A stretch of 64,000 bases of DNA from contig MPCW01000004.1 of assembly GCA_001874325.1 (NCBI GenBank), positions 124,001-188,000 on the forward strand, given 5' to 3'. The notes beneath the pieces were generated by a model, which did not search any database, was not told where the DNA came from, and was given only the letters and a program-made list of their open reading frames with translations. This document shows, piece after piece, positions 17,605-25,749 of this stretch. The DNA is from Flavobacterium sp. MedPE-SWcel. Lineage in GTDB: Bacteria; Bacteroidota; Bacteroidia; Flavobacteriales; Flavobacteriaceae. The number at the start of each line of letters is the position of its first letter. Positions within the stretch are counted from its first letter, which is position 1. A program made the translations under genes and the position numbers.

Positions 17605-18399
17605 ATGAAGCAGATTTACAATACAGCAATACAAGCAAGTATTGAAGCAGGAGAAGCGATAATGAAAATTTATGAAAAAGATTTTGAAGTCGCTTATAAA
17701 GAAGATGCTTCACCTCTTACTGAAGCTGATAGTGCTGCCAATGTTGTTATAATGAGGTATTTGTCTACAACAGAAATACCTGTTATTAGTGAAGAGAATA
17801 AACAATTACCTTATAGTGATCGTAAAGATTGGTCGTCTTGTTGGATTGTTGATCCTCTTGACGGTACTAAAGAATTTATAAAGAAGAACGGAGAGTTTAC
17901 TGTTAATATTGCATTAGTAATTAATGGGATTCCAGAATTTGGAGTTATTTATGTTCCTGCTGTAAAAACATTATATTATGGTGATGTTACTAACTCTAAA
18001 TCATATAGAGTAGTACTTGACAATGTAAATGATTCTGTAGAGAATATTATACAACGTGCAGAAGAAATAAAGCCAATACAAGACGATAATACATTAAGAG
18101 TCGTAGGGAGTAGATCTCACATGAGTCAAGATACTCAAGACTTTGTGGATAGCCTTAAAGAAACGACAAGTAAAGAAATAGAGATAGTTTCAAAAGGTAG
18201 TTCTTTAAAATTTTGTCTTGTAGCAGAAGGGAAAGCAGATGTTTACCCTCGTTTCGCGCCAACTATGGAGTGGGATACTGCTGCTGGTCAGGCAATTTGT
18301 AAATCAGTAGGCTTATCAGTTACAGATAATGTTACAAAACAAGAAATGATGTACAATAAAGAGAACCTATTAAATCCTTACTTTTTGGTTTCTTCATGA
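17605..18399 (+). CDS. cysQ: 3'(2'),5'-bisphosphate nucleotidase CysQ
   Basis: A 264-residue member of the inositol monophosphatase superfamily. The metal-binding motifs are present: the glutamate in SEENK, DPLDGTKEFIKKNGEFTVNIAL, and WDTAAGQAI near the C terminus. It removes the 3' phosphate from PAP, the by-product of PAPS-dependent sulfotransferases. It heads a run with a DUF2061 protein, cysC, cysD and cysN, and a sulfotransferase lies further down the locus, so here it most likely recycles PAP from polysaccharide sulfation. Confidence 0.93.
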   Translation: MKQIYNTAIQASIEAGEAIMKIYEKDFEVAYKEDASPLTEADSAANVVIMRYLSTTEIPVISEENKQLPYSDRKDWSSCWIVDPLDGTKEFIKKNGEFTVNIALVINGIPEFGVIYVPAVKTLYYGDVTNSKSYRVVLDNVNDSVENIIQRAEEIKPIQDDNTLRVVGSRSHMSQDTQDFVDSLKETTSKEIEIVSKGSSLKFCLVAEGKADVYPRFAPTMEWDTAAGQAICKSVGLSVTDNVTKQEMMYNKENLLNPYFLVSS

Positions 18400-18824
18400 G
18401 AAGTGGTTCGCATAAACGACATATTGCAAAAACCATAACTTGGCGCTTAGTAGGAACTCTTGATACGATGTTTTTGGCATGGATAATATCTGGAAATCCT
18501 ATTGTAGGATTACAGGTGGGGTTTGCCGAAGTGATTACAAAAATGACTTTATATTACATACACGAGCGTGTGTGGTTTAAGGTAAACTTGTCAAAAGGAG
18601 GCAAGATATTAGAAAGTAGAAAAAGACATATTGCCAAGGCAGTAACGTGGCGTTTTTTTGGAACAATAGATACTATGATTCTAGCTTGGTTTATATCAGG
18701 TAATCCTGTAGTAGGAATGAAAATAGGTCTTGCTGAAGTAGCGACAAAGATGATTTTATATTACTTGCACGAACGTGTTTGGTACAAAACAAATTTTGGT
18801 TTATCTGAAAGAGAAAAGAAATGA
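18396..18824 (+). CDS. tandem DUF2061 membrane protein
   Basis: A 142-residue protein made of two similar halves: KRHIAKTITWRLVGTLDTMFLAWIISGNPIVG and KRHIAKAVTWRFFGTIDTMILAWFISGNPVVG, each ending in YYxHERVW. Each half is one DUF2061 unit with two hydrophobic helices, so it should be a four-helix inner-membrane protein. The start overlaps the cysQ stop (ATGA) and its end overlaps cysC the same way, so it is translated with the sulfate-activation genes. No function is established; a role tied to sulfate or PAPS/PAP handling is inference from position. Confidence 0.85.
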   Translation: MRSGSHKRHIAKTITWRLVGTLDTMFLAWIISGNPIVGLQVGFAEVITKMTLYYIHERVWFKVNLSKGGKILESRKRHIAKAVTWRFFGTIDTMILAWFISGNPVVGMKIGLAEVATKMILYYLHERVWYKTNFGLSEREKK

Positions 18825-19414
18825 GTAATAATATTATAAAGCACGATTACATTGTTTCTAGAGCGAAGCGAAATGAGAAGAATAAACACGCTTCATTTGT
18901 AGTTTGGTTTACAGGGCTGTCAGGTTCGGGTAAATCAACAATAGCAAATAAAGTTGAGGAAGTTTTATTTGAGAGAAGTATAAAAACATATACACTTGAT
19001 GGAGATAATATCCGAATGGGTATTAATAAAGGATTAGGTTTTAGTGAAGATGATCGTCATGAAAATTTAAGACGTATTGCAGAGGTAGGTAAACTATTTG
19101 TAGATGCAGGTGTGGTTACCGTTGCAGCCTTTGTTTCTCCTTTGCAAAAGGATAGAGATCTTGTTAAGAATATAATAGGAGAAGATAACTTTCTTGAGGT
19201 TTTTGTAGATACTAGCCTTGAAGAGTGTGAAAGAAGAGATGTTAAAGGGTTATATAAAAAGGCAAGAGCTGGTGAGATAAAGAATTTCACAGGTATTGAT
19301 GCCCCTTATGAGAAGCCGACTAATCCTGATGTTTTAATAAAAACAGAGCAGGAAAGTATAGAAGAGGCTATAGAAAAAGTAGTTACATTTGTAAAGCATA
19401 AATTAGAACTTTAA
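18821..19414 (+). CDS. cysC: adenylylsulfate (APS) kinase
   Basis: A 197-residue kinase making PAPS from APS and ATP. The P-loop is GLSGSGKSTIANKV, and the APS-binding DGDNIRMGINKGLGFSEDDRHENLRRI is complete. EIKNFTGIDAPYEKP is the usual C-terminal lid region. It is overlapped by the DUF2061 gene and followed four bases later by cysD. No PAPS or sulfite reductase gene is in the window, pointing to sulfation rather than cysteine synthesis. Confidence 0.96.
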   Translation: MSNNIIKHDYIVSRAKRNEKNKHASFVVWFTGLSGSGKSTIANKVEEVLFERSIKTYTLDGDNIRMGINKGLGFSEDDRHENLRRIAEVGKLFVDAGVVTVAAFVSPLQKDRDLVKNIIGEDNFLEVFVDTSLEECERRDVKGLYKKARAGEIKNFTGIDAPYEKPTNPDVLIKTEQESIEEAIEKVVTFVKHKLEL

Positions 19415-19418
19415 AGTT

Positions 19419-20324
19419 ATGAGTAAATATTATCTAAACTATTTAGATGAATTAGAGTCTGAAGCTATCTTTATATTAAGAGAAGTGTGGGCGCAATTTC
19501 AAAATCCGGTAATATTATTTTCTGGAGGTAAAGATTCAATTGTAGTTACACACTTGGCTAAGAAAGCATTTCATCCAGCAAAGATTCCTTTTTCATTATT
19601 ACATGTTGATACAGGGCATAACTTCCCAGAGACGATTAAATTTCGTGATGATCTTGTAAAAGATATGGGAGTTCAACTTCTTGTAGGTTCTGTGCAAGAA
19701 GCTATCGATACAGGTAGAGTAGCAGAAGAAAGAGGTAAAAATGCAACTCGTAATACATTGCAAATAACAACGCTATTAGATGCTATAGAGAGTCATAAAG
19801 TTGATTGTGCTATAGGAGGAGGTAGACGTGATGAAGAAAAAGCAAGAGCTAAAGAACGTTTTTTCTCTCATAGAGATGAATTCGGTCAGTGGGATCCTAA
19901 GAATCAACGACCAGAATTATGGAACGTTTTAAACGGTAAGCAATTTCAAGGAGAACATTTCAGAGCATTTCCAATAAGTAACTGGACTGAAATGGATGTT
20001 TGGAACTATATAAAAAGAGAAAATATTTCGATACCATCATTATACTTTGCACACGAACGTGAAGTGGTATGGCGTAATGATTCGTGGATACCAAAATCAG
20101 AGTTTTTAAAGCTTGATGGTAGCGAAGAAGTTATCAATAAGAAAATTCGTTTTAGAACTTTAGGAGATATCACAATTACTGGAGGTATCGAGTCTGAAGC
20201 AGATACACTTGCAAAAATTGTAGACGAAGTAGCTACAATGCGTCATACAGAGAGAGGTAATCGTTCTGACGATAAACGCTCAGAATCTGCAATGGAAGAC
20301 AGAAAAAGAGAAGGGTATTTTTAA
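19419..20324 (+). CDS. cysD: sulfate adenylyltransferase subunit 2
   Basis: A 301-residue ATP sulfurylase catalytic subunit, the usual length. It carries the PP-loop SGGKDSIVVTHLAKKAF, the LLHVDTGHNFPET segment and the DEEKARAKERFFS region of CysD. With CysN it makes APS from sulfate and ATP in the cytoplasm. It is separated from cysN by 71 bases that contain three ACGAAT repeats. Confidence 0.97.
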   Translation: MSKYYLNYLDELESEAIFILREVWAQFQNPVILFSGGKDSIVVTHLAKKAFHPAKIPFSLLHVDTGHNFPETIKFRDDLVKDMGVQLLVGSVQEAIDTGRVAEERGKNATRNTLQITTLLDAIESHKVDCAIGGGRRDEEKARAKERFFSHRDEFGQWDPKNQRPELWNVLNGKQFQGEHFRAFPISNWTEMDVWNYIKRENISIPSLYFAHEREVVWRNDSWIPKSEFLKLDGSEEVINKKIRFRTLGDITITGGIESEADTLAKIVDEVATMRHTERGNRSDDKRSESAMEDRKREGYF

Positions 20325-20374
20325 GAGAATTATAAAACTCGAAATATCAATTTAGTAGCAAATTATAACGACTA

Positions 20375-20397
20375 ACGAATTAAACGAATAGACGAAT
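20375..20397 (+). repeat. three ACGAAT repeats at the cysN start
   Basis: ACGAAT occurs at 20375, 20384 and 20392, spaced by nine and eight bases. The last copy overlaps the cysN ATG. It may be chance or a translational control site. Confidence 0.3.
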
Positions 20398-21655
20398 GCA
20401 AATCGATAACAATCAATTATTAAGATTTACTACAGCAGGAAGCGTTGATGATGGTAAAAGTACTCTAATAGGTAGACTACTATACGATTCTAAATCTATA
20501 TTTGAAGACCAGCTAGAAGCTATTGAAGAGACTAGTAAGAGAAAAGGATTAGGTACTGTAGACTTAGCCCTTTTTACTGATGGACTTAGAGATGAGCGCG
20601 AGCAAGGTATTACTATTGACGTAGCTTACCGTTACTTTACGACTCCAAAAAGAAAATTTATTATAGCAGATACACCAGGACATATTCAATATACAAGAAA
20701 TATGGTTACTGGGGCATCTACAGCTAATGCAGCAATTATATTAATTGATGCTAGACATGGTGTGATAGAGCAAACAAAGCGTCATGCTTTTATTGCTTCA
20801 TTGTTACAAATTCCGCATATAATTGTATGTGTAAATAAAATGGATCTTGTAGATTTTGCAGAGAAACCATATAATGATATTGTAGCACAGTTTGAAGAGT
20901 TTTCATCTAAGTTGAACGTAAAAGATGTTCGATTTATTCCTATTAGTGCATTGAACGGTGATAACGTAGTTAATCGTTCAGAATCTATGGACTGGTATAG
21001 TGGAGCACCTTTACTTCATGCGTTAGAAACATTGCATATTAGTAGTGATATTAATAAAATTGATGCACGTTTTGCTATACAAACTGTAATTAGACCACAA
21101 AGAGAAGGTTTTATCGATTATAGAGGGTATGCAGGTAGAATTAGTAGCGGTATTTACCGTGTGGGTGATGAAGTTGTTGTATTACCATCAGGGTTTACAT
21201 CTAAAATAAAATCTATAAACGCAGGAGAAAAAGAGATAGAGGAAGCTTATGCTCCTATGTCTGTAGCAATGACGTTAGAAGATGATATAGATGCAAGTAG
21301 AGGTAATATGATTGTTAAGAAAAACAATCAGCCAGAGATGACTCAAGAATTTGATGTCATGCTTTGTTGGTTAAATAACGATGCTGCAAGACCAGGTGCT
21401 AAGTATACATTGATGCATACATCTAACGAACGACGTGCAATAATTAAAGACGTTGTTTACAAGATAGATATTAATACATATGAAAGAGAGACAGAAGATA
21501 AAGAACTTTCTATGAATGATATTGCAAGAGTAAAAATACGTGCAGCACAAAGTATAATGTCAGACACATATAGAGATAATCGTAATACAGGTAGTATTAT
21601 TCTTATTGACGAAGGGACTAATGAAACAGTAGCCGCCGGTATGATTGTCGGATAA
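20396..21655 (+). CDS. cysN: sulfate adenylyltransferase subunit 1 (GTPase)
   Basis: A 419-residue translation-factor-like GTPase that drives ATP sulfurylase. The GTPase motifs are GSVDDGKSTLIGRLL, DTPGHIQYTRNMVTGAS and NKMD. Two beta-barrel domains follow. It is shorter than E. coli CysN (about 475) but no domain is obviously lost. It is not fused to CysC, since APS kinase is a separate gene here. The gene ends two bases before the flippase gene, tying sulfate activation to polysaccharide assembly. Confidence 0.96.
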   Translation: MQIDNNQLLRFTTAGSVDDGKSTLIGRLLYDSKSIFEDQLEAIEETSKRKGLGTVDLALFTDGLRDEREQGITIDVAYRYFTTPKRKFIIADTPGHIQYTRNMVTGASTANAAIILIDARHGVIEQTKRHAFIASLLQIPHIIVCVNKMDLVDFAEKPYNDIVAQFEEFSSKLNVKDVRFIPISALNGDNVVNRSESMDWYSGAPLLHALETLHISSDINKIDARFAIQTVIRPQREGFIDYRGYAGRISSGIYRVGDEVVVLPSGFTSKIKSINAGEKEIEEAYAPMSVAMTLEDDIDASRGNMIVKKNNQPEMTQEFDVMLCWLNNDAARPGAKYTLMHTSNERRAIIKDVVYKIDINTYERETEDKELSMNDIARVKIRAAQSIMSDTYRDNRNTGSIILIDEGTNETVAAGMIVG

Positions 21656-21657
21656 TT

Positions 21658-23103
21658 ATGAGTAAAGAAGTCGAAAATAAGACAAAGAAGGGGCTCATTT
21701 GGGATTTAGCTGGAAGTTTTTTCAGGCAGTTTGCGGCTTTTTTTGTGTCGATAATATTAGCAAGGCTTCTTTCACCTGAAGAGTTTGGTATTGTAGGTAT
21801 GTCACTTGTTTTTGTAAGCATTACAGAGGTGTTTATAGATGTAGGTTTTACTAGTGCATTGATACAGAGAAAGGAAGTAAAAGATATTGTTTATTCATCT
21901 ATTTTCTATGTAAACCTTGGTATTAGTGTTTTTTTAGCGTTGTTAATGCTATTAGCTGCTCCATATATAGGTGATTTTTATGAGCAACCAAAAGTTGCTA
22001 AAATATTAGAGTATTTAGCATTAATACCTATTATTGCTGCATTTGGAAGAGTGCAATCTGCCATATTAACTAAAAGGATGGATTTTAAAAGTCTATCTAT
22101 TAGAAGTGTTATATCAACTGTGATAGGTGGTGTAGCAGGTATAGTAGGAGCTTTGACTGATATGGGAGTTTATAGTTTAGTGCTACTTCAAATAGTTACA
22201 GTTCTTACATCTACTGTTTTACTGTGGGCTTCAACAGGCTGGCGTCCTAAATTCGAATTTTCGCGAACAGAGGTAAAATCATTATTAGGTTATTCTAGTT
22301 TTGTATTTTTTGACCAAGCATTACGAAAAGTTTTTAATAAGATTGATACTATTTTTATAGGTAAATTTTTCTCTCCTGCAACATTAGGCTTTTATTCTAG
22401 AGCAGAATCACTTAAGGCGCAAATTGATACATATACTTCAAATAGTTTACGAAAGGTTATGTTTCCTGCCCTAAGCGCATTACAGGATAACCCTGAGGAG
22501 TTTGAGAAAGCATATCGCAAAGCTTTTAATATAGTAACAGGAATTATAGTATTACTAGTAGGGCCTATTTATTTTCTCTCTGAGCAAATTATAGTAGGTC
22601 TTTTAGGAGACAAATGGCGACCAAGTATTATATTTTTTCAAATATTACTTTTTGCCACACTTACGAGTCCACATATTGGTATGATGGCACAAGCCGTTTT
22701 AGCAAAGGGGTATTCTAAGTTAAAGTTTAAAATAGGCCTTATACAACGATTTTTAAAACTTACGCCTATAGTATTTGGTCTTTTATTTGGCGTAGTAGAA
22801 TTTGCAATAGCTGTTGTAGCGGCTTCAACAACGGTGTTTTTTGTATACTCATTTGTAGTACATAAAAAGCTTCATTTGAATTTTGCTAAACAGATGAAAG
22901 ATTTTATAATACCTAATATTGTATTTTTTGTATTTATTATAATATTCAATTTAGGAAGAGAATATATTAGCCCTTGGGTATATGCACCTTTATTTTTAAT
23001 ATGTAATGTAGTTTTTTTAAAGCTATTAAAACAAGAAAGCTATTATGTTATTCAAGATGCTTTTAAATCATTAACCAAGAAAATATCAAAATTTAAACGA
23101 TAA
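21658..23103 (+). CDS. polysaccharide flippase, Wzx/MOP family
   Basis: A 481-residue membrane protein with about 12-14 hydrophobic helices, starting with GLIWDLAGSFFRQFAAFFVSIILARLLSPEEFGIVGM, which is typical of the MOP/PST (Wzx-like) group. It should move the lipid-linked repeat unit across the inner membrane. The cytoplasmic-side motif FFDQALRKVFNKIDTIFIGKFF is characteristic of the polysaccharide biosynthesis C-terminal subfamily. It lies within the operon between cysN and the murA-like gene. Confidence 0.9.
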   Translation: MSKEVENKTKKGLIWDLAGSFFRQFAAFFVSIILARLLSPEEFGIVGMSLVFVSITEVFIDVGFTSALIQRKEVKDIVYSSIFYVNLGISVFLALLMLLAAPYIGDFYEQPKVAKILEYLALIPIIAAFGRVQSAILTKRMDFKSLSIRSVISTVIGGVAGIVGALTDMGVYSLVLLQIVTVLTSTVLLWASTGWRPKFEFSRTEVKSLLGYSSFVFFDQALRKVFNKIDTIFIGKFFSPATLGFYSRAESLKAQIDTYTSNSLRKVMFPALSALQDNPEEFEKAYRKAFNIVTGIIVLLVGPIYFLSEQIIVGLLGDKWRPSIIFFQILLFATLTSPHIGMMAQAVLAKGYSKLKFKIGLIQRFLKLTPIVFGLLFGVVEFAIAVVAASTTVFFVYSFVVHKKLHLNFAKQMKDFIIPNIVFFVFIIIFNLGREYISPWVYAPLFLICNVVFLKLLKQESYYVIQDAFKSLTKKISKFKR

Positions 23104-23109
23104 CAAATT

Positions 23110-24339
23110 ATGGCATTATCTATATCTAGAACTAAATTAAACGGCCTTGTTAAGGTTAGTGGTGCAAAAAATAGCTCACTTCGTTTATTGGCAGCATCTC
23201 TTCTAACAGAAGATACGCTCCATTTAACTAACTTTCCTAATGGGCTTCTTGATGTACAGGTACATTTAAAGATGCTTGAAGCGTTAGGTAAAGTAGTTGT
23301 GTCTTCAGAGGATACAGTAACTATAAGTAAAGGCCAAGAAAATATAAAAACACAGCTTATCTGGGATGAGCGTTCTATAAGAAATACTCTTTTAATTCTA
23401 GGAGCTCTTACAGCTAGATATGGTGAAGGTAAAGTACCATTACCAGGTGGTTGTAAATTAGGAGAAAGAAAATATGATTTACACGTTATGCTACTTGAAA
23501 AATTAGGAGCAGAGGTGTGGGAAGAAGGTGACTACCTTTGTGCAAAAGCAAAAGAGGGTAGATTAATGGGGAATGAAATACATTTGCCAATGCGTTCTAC
23601 AGGAGCAACAGAGAATACTATTATAGCATCTTCTTTAGCAAAAGGAAAAACAGTTTTATATAACCCACATATTAGACCTGAAATAATGGATCTTATAGAT
23701 ATGCTAACTAAGATGGGGGCTAAAATTGAAGTGTTTGGACAACGTTCTATAGAAATAGAAGGTGTAGATTTTCTTTCAAGCACAAAACATGCTGTTATTC
23801 CAGATAATATGGAAGCATTAACATGGGCTATTGGTTCTGTTATAACAAATGGTGAAGTAGAAATCGAAAATTTCCCATATGAGCACCTTGAAGTACCATT
23901 AGTATATTTAAGAGAAAGTGGTATGAAGTTTTATCGTGGAGATACAAGTTTGATAGTTAAAGGAGGTACACCTTACCCAGTAGAGATAAGTACAGGTCCT
24001 TACCCAGGTATAAATTCAGATATGCAACCTTTATTTGCAGTTTACGGAGCAATGTCTAAAGGAGAAACTAAAATTGTAGATTTACGTTTCCCAGGTAGAT
24101 ATGCTTATGCAGAAGAGTTAGCTAAATTAGGTGTAGACTCTAAAGTAGTAGGAGATATGCTTGTTATAAATGGAGGTAATCCTTTACATGGAGGAACTGT
24201 AAAAGCTCTTGACTTACGTGCGGGTATTGCTCTTTTGTTAGCAGGTATGACTACTGATGAAGAAGTTATTATTGAAGATGACTGGCAGATATATAGAGGA
24301 TATGAGAATTTAGAGGAGAAATTAAAGAATTTAAGATAG
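23110..24339 (+). CDS. MurA-family enolpyruvyl transferase paralogue
   Basis: A 409-residue two-domain EPSP-synthase/MurA-fold protein. Catalytic residues of MurA are all visible at matching positions: Lys20-Asn21 (SGAKNS), Arg91, Cys115 and Arg120 (PGGCKLGER), Asp303 (YPGINSDMQ) and the arginine of LRAGIALLLAG. It should transfer enolpyruvate from PEP to a UDP-HexNAc 3-OH. The usual MurA stretch around IPDRIETGT is replaced by IPDNMEALTW, and NAAREPE by NPHIRPE, so the sugar substrate may differ. It sits between a flippase and a sulfotransferase, with a murB-like gene downstream, so it is probably not the cell-wall copy. It could still make UDP-MurNAc. Confidence 0.87.
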   Translation: MALSISRTKLNGLVKVSGAKNSSLRLLAASLLTEDTLHLTNFPNGLLDVQVHLKMLEALGKVVVSSEDTVTISKGQENIKTQLIWDERSIRNTLLILGALTARYGEGKVPLPGGCKLGERKYDLHVMLLEKLGAEVWEEGDYLCAKAKEGRLMGNEIHLPMRSTGATENTIIASSLAKGKTVLYNPHIRPEIMDLIDMLTKMGAKIEVFGQRSIEIEGVDFLSSTKHAVIPDNMEALTWAIGSVITNGEVEIENFPYEHLEVPLVYLRESGMKFYRGDTSLIVKGGTPYPVEISTGPYPGINSDMQPLFAVYGAMSKGETKIVDLRFPGRYAYAEELAKLGVDSKVVGDMLVINGGNPLHGGTVKALDLRAGIALLLAGMTTDEEVIIEDDWQIYRGYENLEEKLKNLR

Positions 24340-24346
24340 TAATATT

Positions 24347-24859
24347 TTGAGTATTTTAAAGCAGATAAATAACGATTTACATCATTGTGGTGCAAGAGGT
24401 ATCCACCGTAAGGTGTTGACGTTTCTCTTTAATGTATCTTTTAGGTTGACTTTAAATTATAGAGTGGGGTTTTATTTAGCTAAACGAAGAAACTTTTTAG
24501 TTAATATTATTTTACTTTATTTGAAAAAGAGACAATTAGTAAAATATGGTTGTGATATTTCGTATCAAGCAATTATAGGGAAAAATGTTAGTTTTCCACA
24601 TCCAATAGGTATTGTGATCGGTGTAGGTACTATAATAGAAGATAATGTAAAGATATGGCAACATGTAACTTTTGGTAGTAAAGGAGAAGCTACGAAGGCT
24701 TATCCATATATCAAGAAGAATGTGAAAATTTTTAGTTCAGCACAAATCATAGGAGATGTTACTGTAGGAGAGAACGCTAAAGTTGGAGCCTTCTCAGTAG
24801 TACTCAAAGATGTGCCAGAAAACTCAACAGCTATAGGTATTCCAGCAAAAATTAAATAA
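24347..24859 (+). CDS. serine acetyltransferase-like hexapeptide protein
   Basis: A 170-residue protein with an N-terminal helical segment (residues 1-65) and a left-handed beta-helix of hexapeptide repeats (ISYQAIIGKNVSFPHPIGIVIGVGTIIEDNVKI). The HVTFGSKG loop matches the serine acetyltransferase subfamily. In polysaccharide loci such proteins usually O-acetylate a sugar rather than serine. The start codon is TTG, seven bases after the murA-like stop; no ATG fits better. The acceptor is unknown. Confidence 0.8.
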   Translation: MSILKQINNDLHHCGARGIHRKVLTFLFNVSFRLTLNYRVGFYLAKRRNFLVNIILLYLKKRQLVKYGCDISYQAIIGKNVSFPHPIGIVIGVGTIIEDNVKIWQHVTFGSKGEATKAYPYIKKNVKIFSSAQIIGDVTVGENAKVGAFSVVLKDVPENSTAIGIPAKIK

Positions 24860-24862
24860 TAT

Positions 24863-25726
24863 ATGGTTCCAGATTTTATGTTAGGCGGAGTTATGAAAAG
24901 TGGTACAACATTTTTACATAATCTACTCCAAAATCATCCACAAGTAAAAATTATCGATCGAAATATGGATCATGCCTATTTTGATGACGATAGAATTTTT
25001 GAACGTGGTAAAGATTGGTATCTTAGTCTTTTTGATGGGGCAATGACAGATAAAGAGGCGGGTAAAATTATAGGGCAAACATCTGCTGATTGTAATTTTA
25101 ATCCAGGTAGTGTTAAGAGGATAATGGATCATAATCCTGACACTAAATTAATATTTATATTACGTCACCCTATAGATAGAGCTTATTCATTATACTGGCA
25201 TCAGTATGGTATGGGAAGAGAGTTTAGAAAGTTTGAGCAGGCAATAGCAAAAGAACCTGAACTTATTAAAAAATCATATCACCACCTTAAGCATTACTCT
25301 TATATGGATCGTAGTAGGTATAATTCGCAATTTCAGGAAATTGTGAAATTAGTGCCTGCAGAGAATCTTTTGATTTTAGATTTTGAGTCATTAATAAAAA
25401 ATACTAAACCTACAGTTAATGTGGTGTTAGGGTTTCTAGGCTTAAATAAAATAAATAATATTGAAGAGTTAAACTTTTCTGAATTACCAAGAAATCCAGC
25501 AAAAATCCCAACAAATCATACGGTAGTACTTTTCTCTGCTTTTTTGCAAAAAATAGGATTAGTTCGTGTTGGTAGAAGGATTGTTAACTTGTTTAGAGAG
25601 CAAGTACGTCCACCAAAAATGAAAGACGATACTCGTAAAATGCTTGAAGAGGAGTTAAAAGATGATATCTTATTCTTTGATAAAGTAAAACAAGATTTTA
25701 AAGTAGCGACAGCAAATCAGCAATAG
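24863..25726 (+). CDS. PAPS-dependent sulfotransferase
   Basis: A 287-residue sulfotransferase. The 5'-phosphosulfate loop is GGVMKSGTTFLHNLL at the N terminus, and the 3'-phosphate-binding motif is LIFILRHPIDRAYSLYWH. The NodH/heparan-type fold continues through LLILDFESLIKN. It has no signal peptide or clear transmembrane helix, so it would act in the cytoplasm on a lipid-linked or nucleotide sugar. Its donor PAPS is supplied by cysC, cysD and cysN earlier in the locus, and CysQ clears the PAP product. Confidence 0.9.
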   Translation: MVPDFMLGGVMKSGTTFLHNLLQNHPQVKIIDRNMDHAYFDDDRIFERGKDWYLSLFDGAMTDKEAGKIIGQTSADCNFNPGSVKRIMDHNPDTKLIFILRHPIDRAYSLYWHQYGMGREFRKFEQAIAKEPELIKKSYHHLKHYSYMDRSRYNSQFQEIVKLVPAENLLILDFESLIKNTKPTVNVVLGFLGLNKINNIEELNFSELPRNPAKIPTNHTVVLFSAFLQKIGLVRVGRRIVNLFREQVRPPKMKDDTRKMLEEELKDDILFFDKVKQDFKVATANQQ

Positions 25727-25749
25727 TATATAATTTAAAAAGCAATACA

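Noticed and set aside
17605..21655. Assimilatory sulfate reduction operon
   Set aside because: APS/PAPS reductase and sulfite reductase genes are missing, and a sulfotransferase plus capsule genes follow, so sulfation is the better reading.
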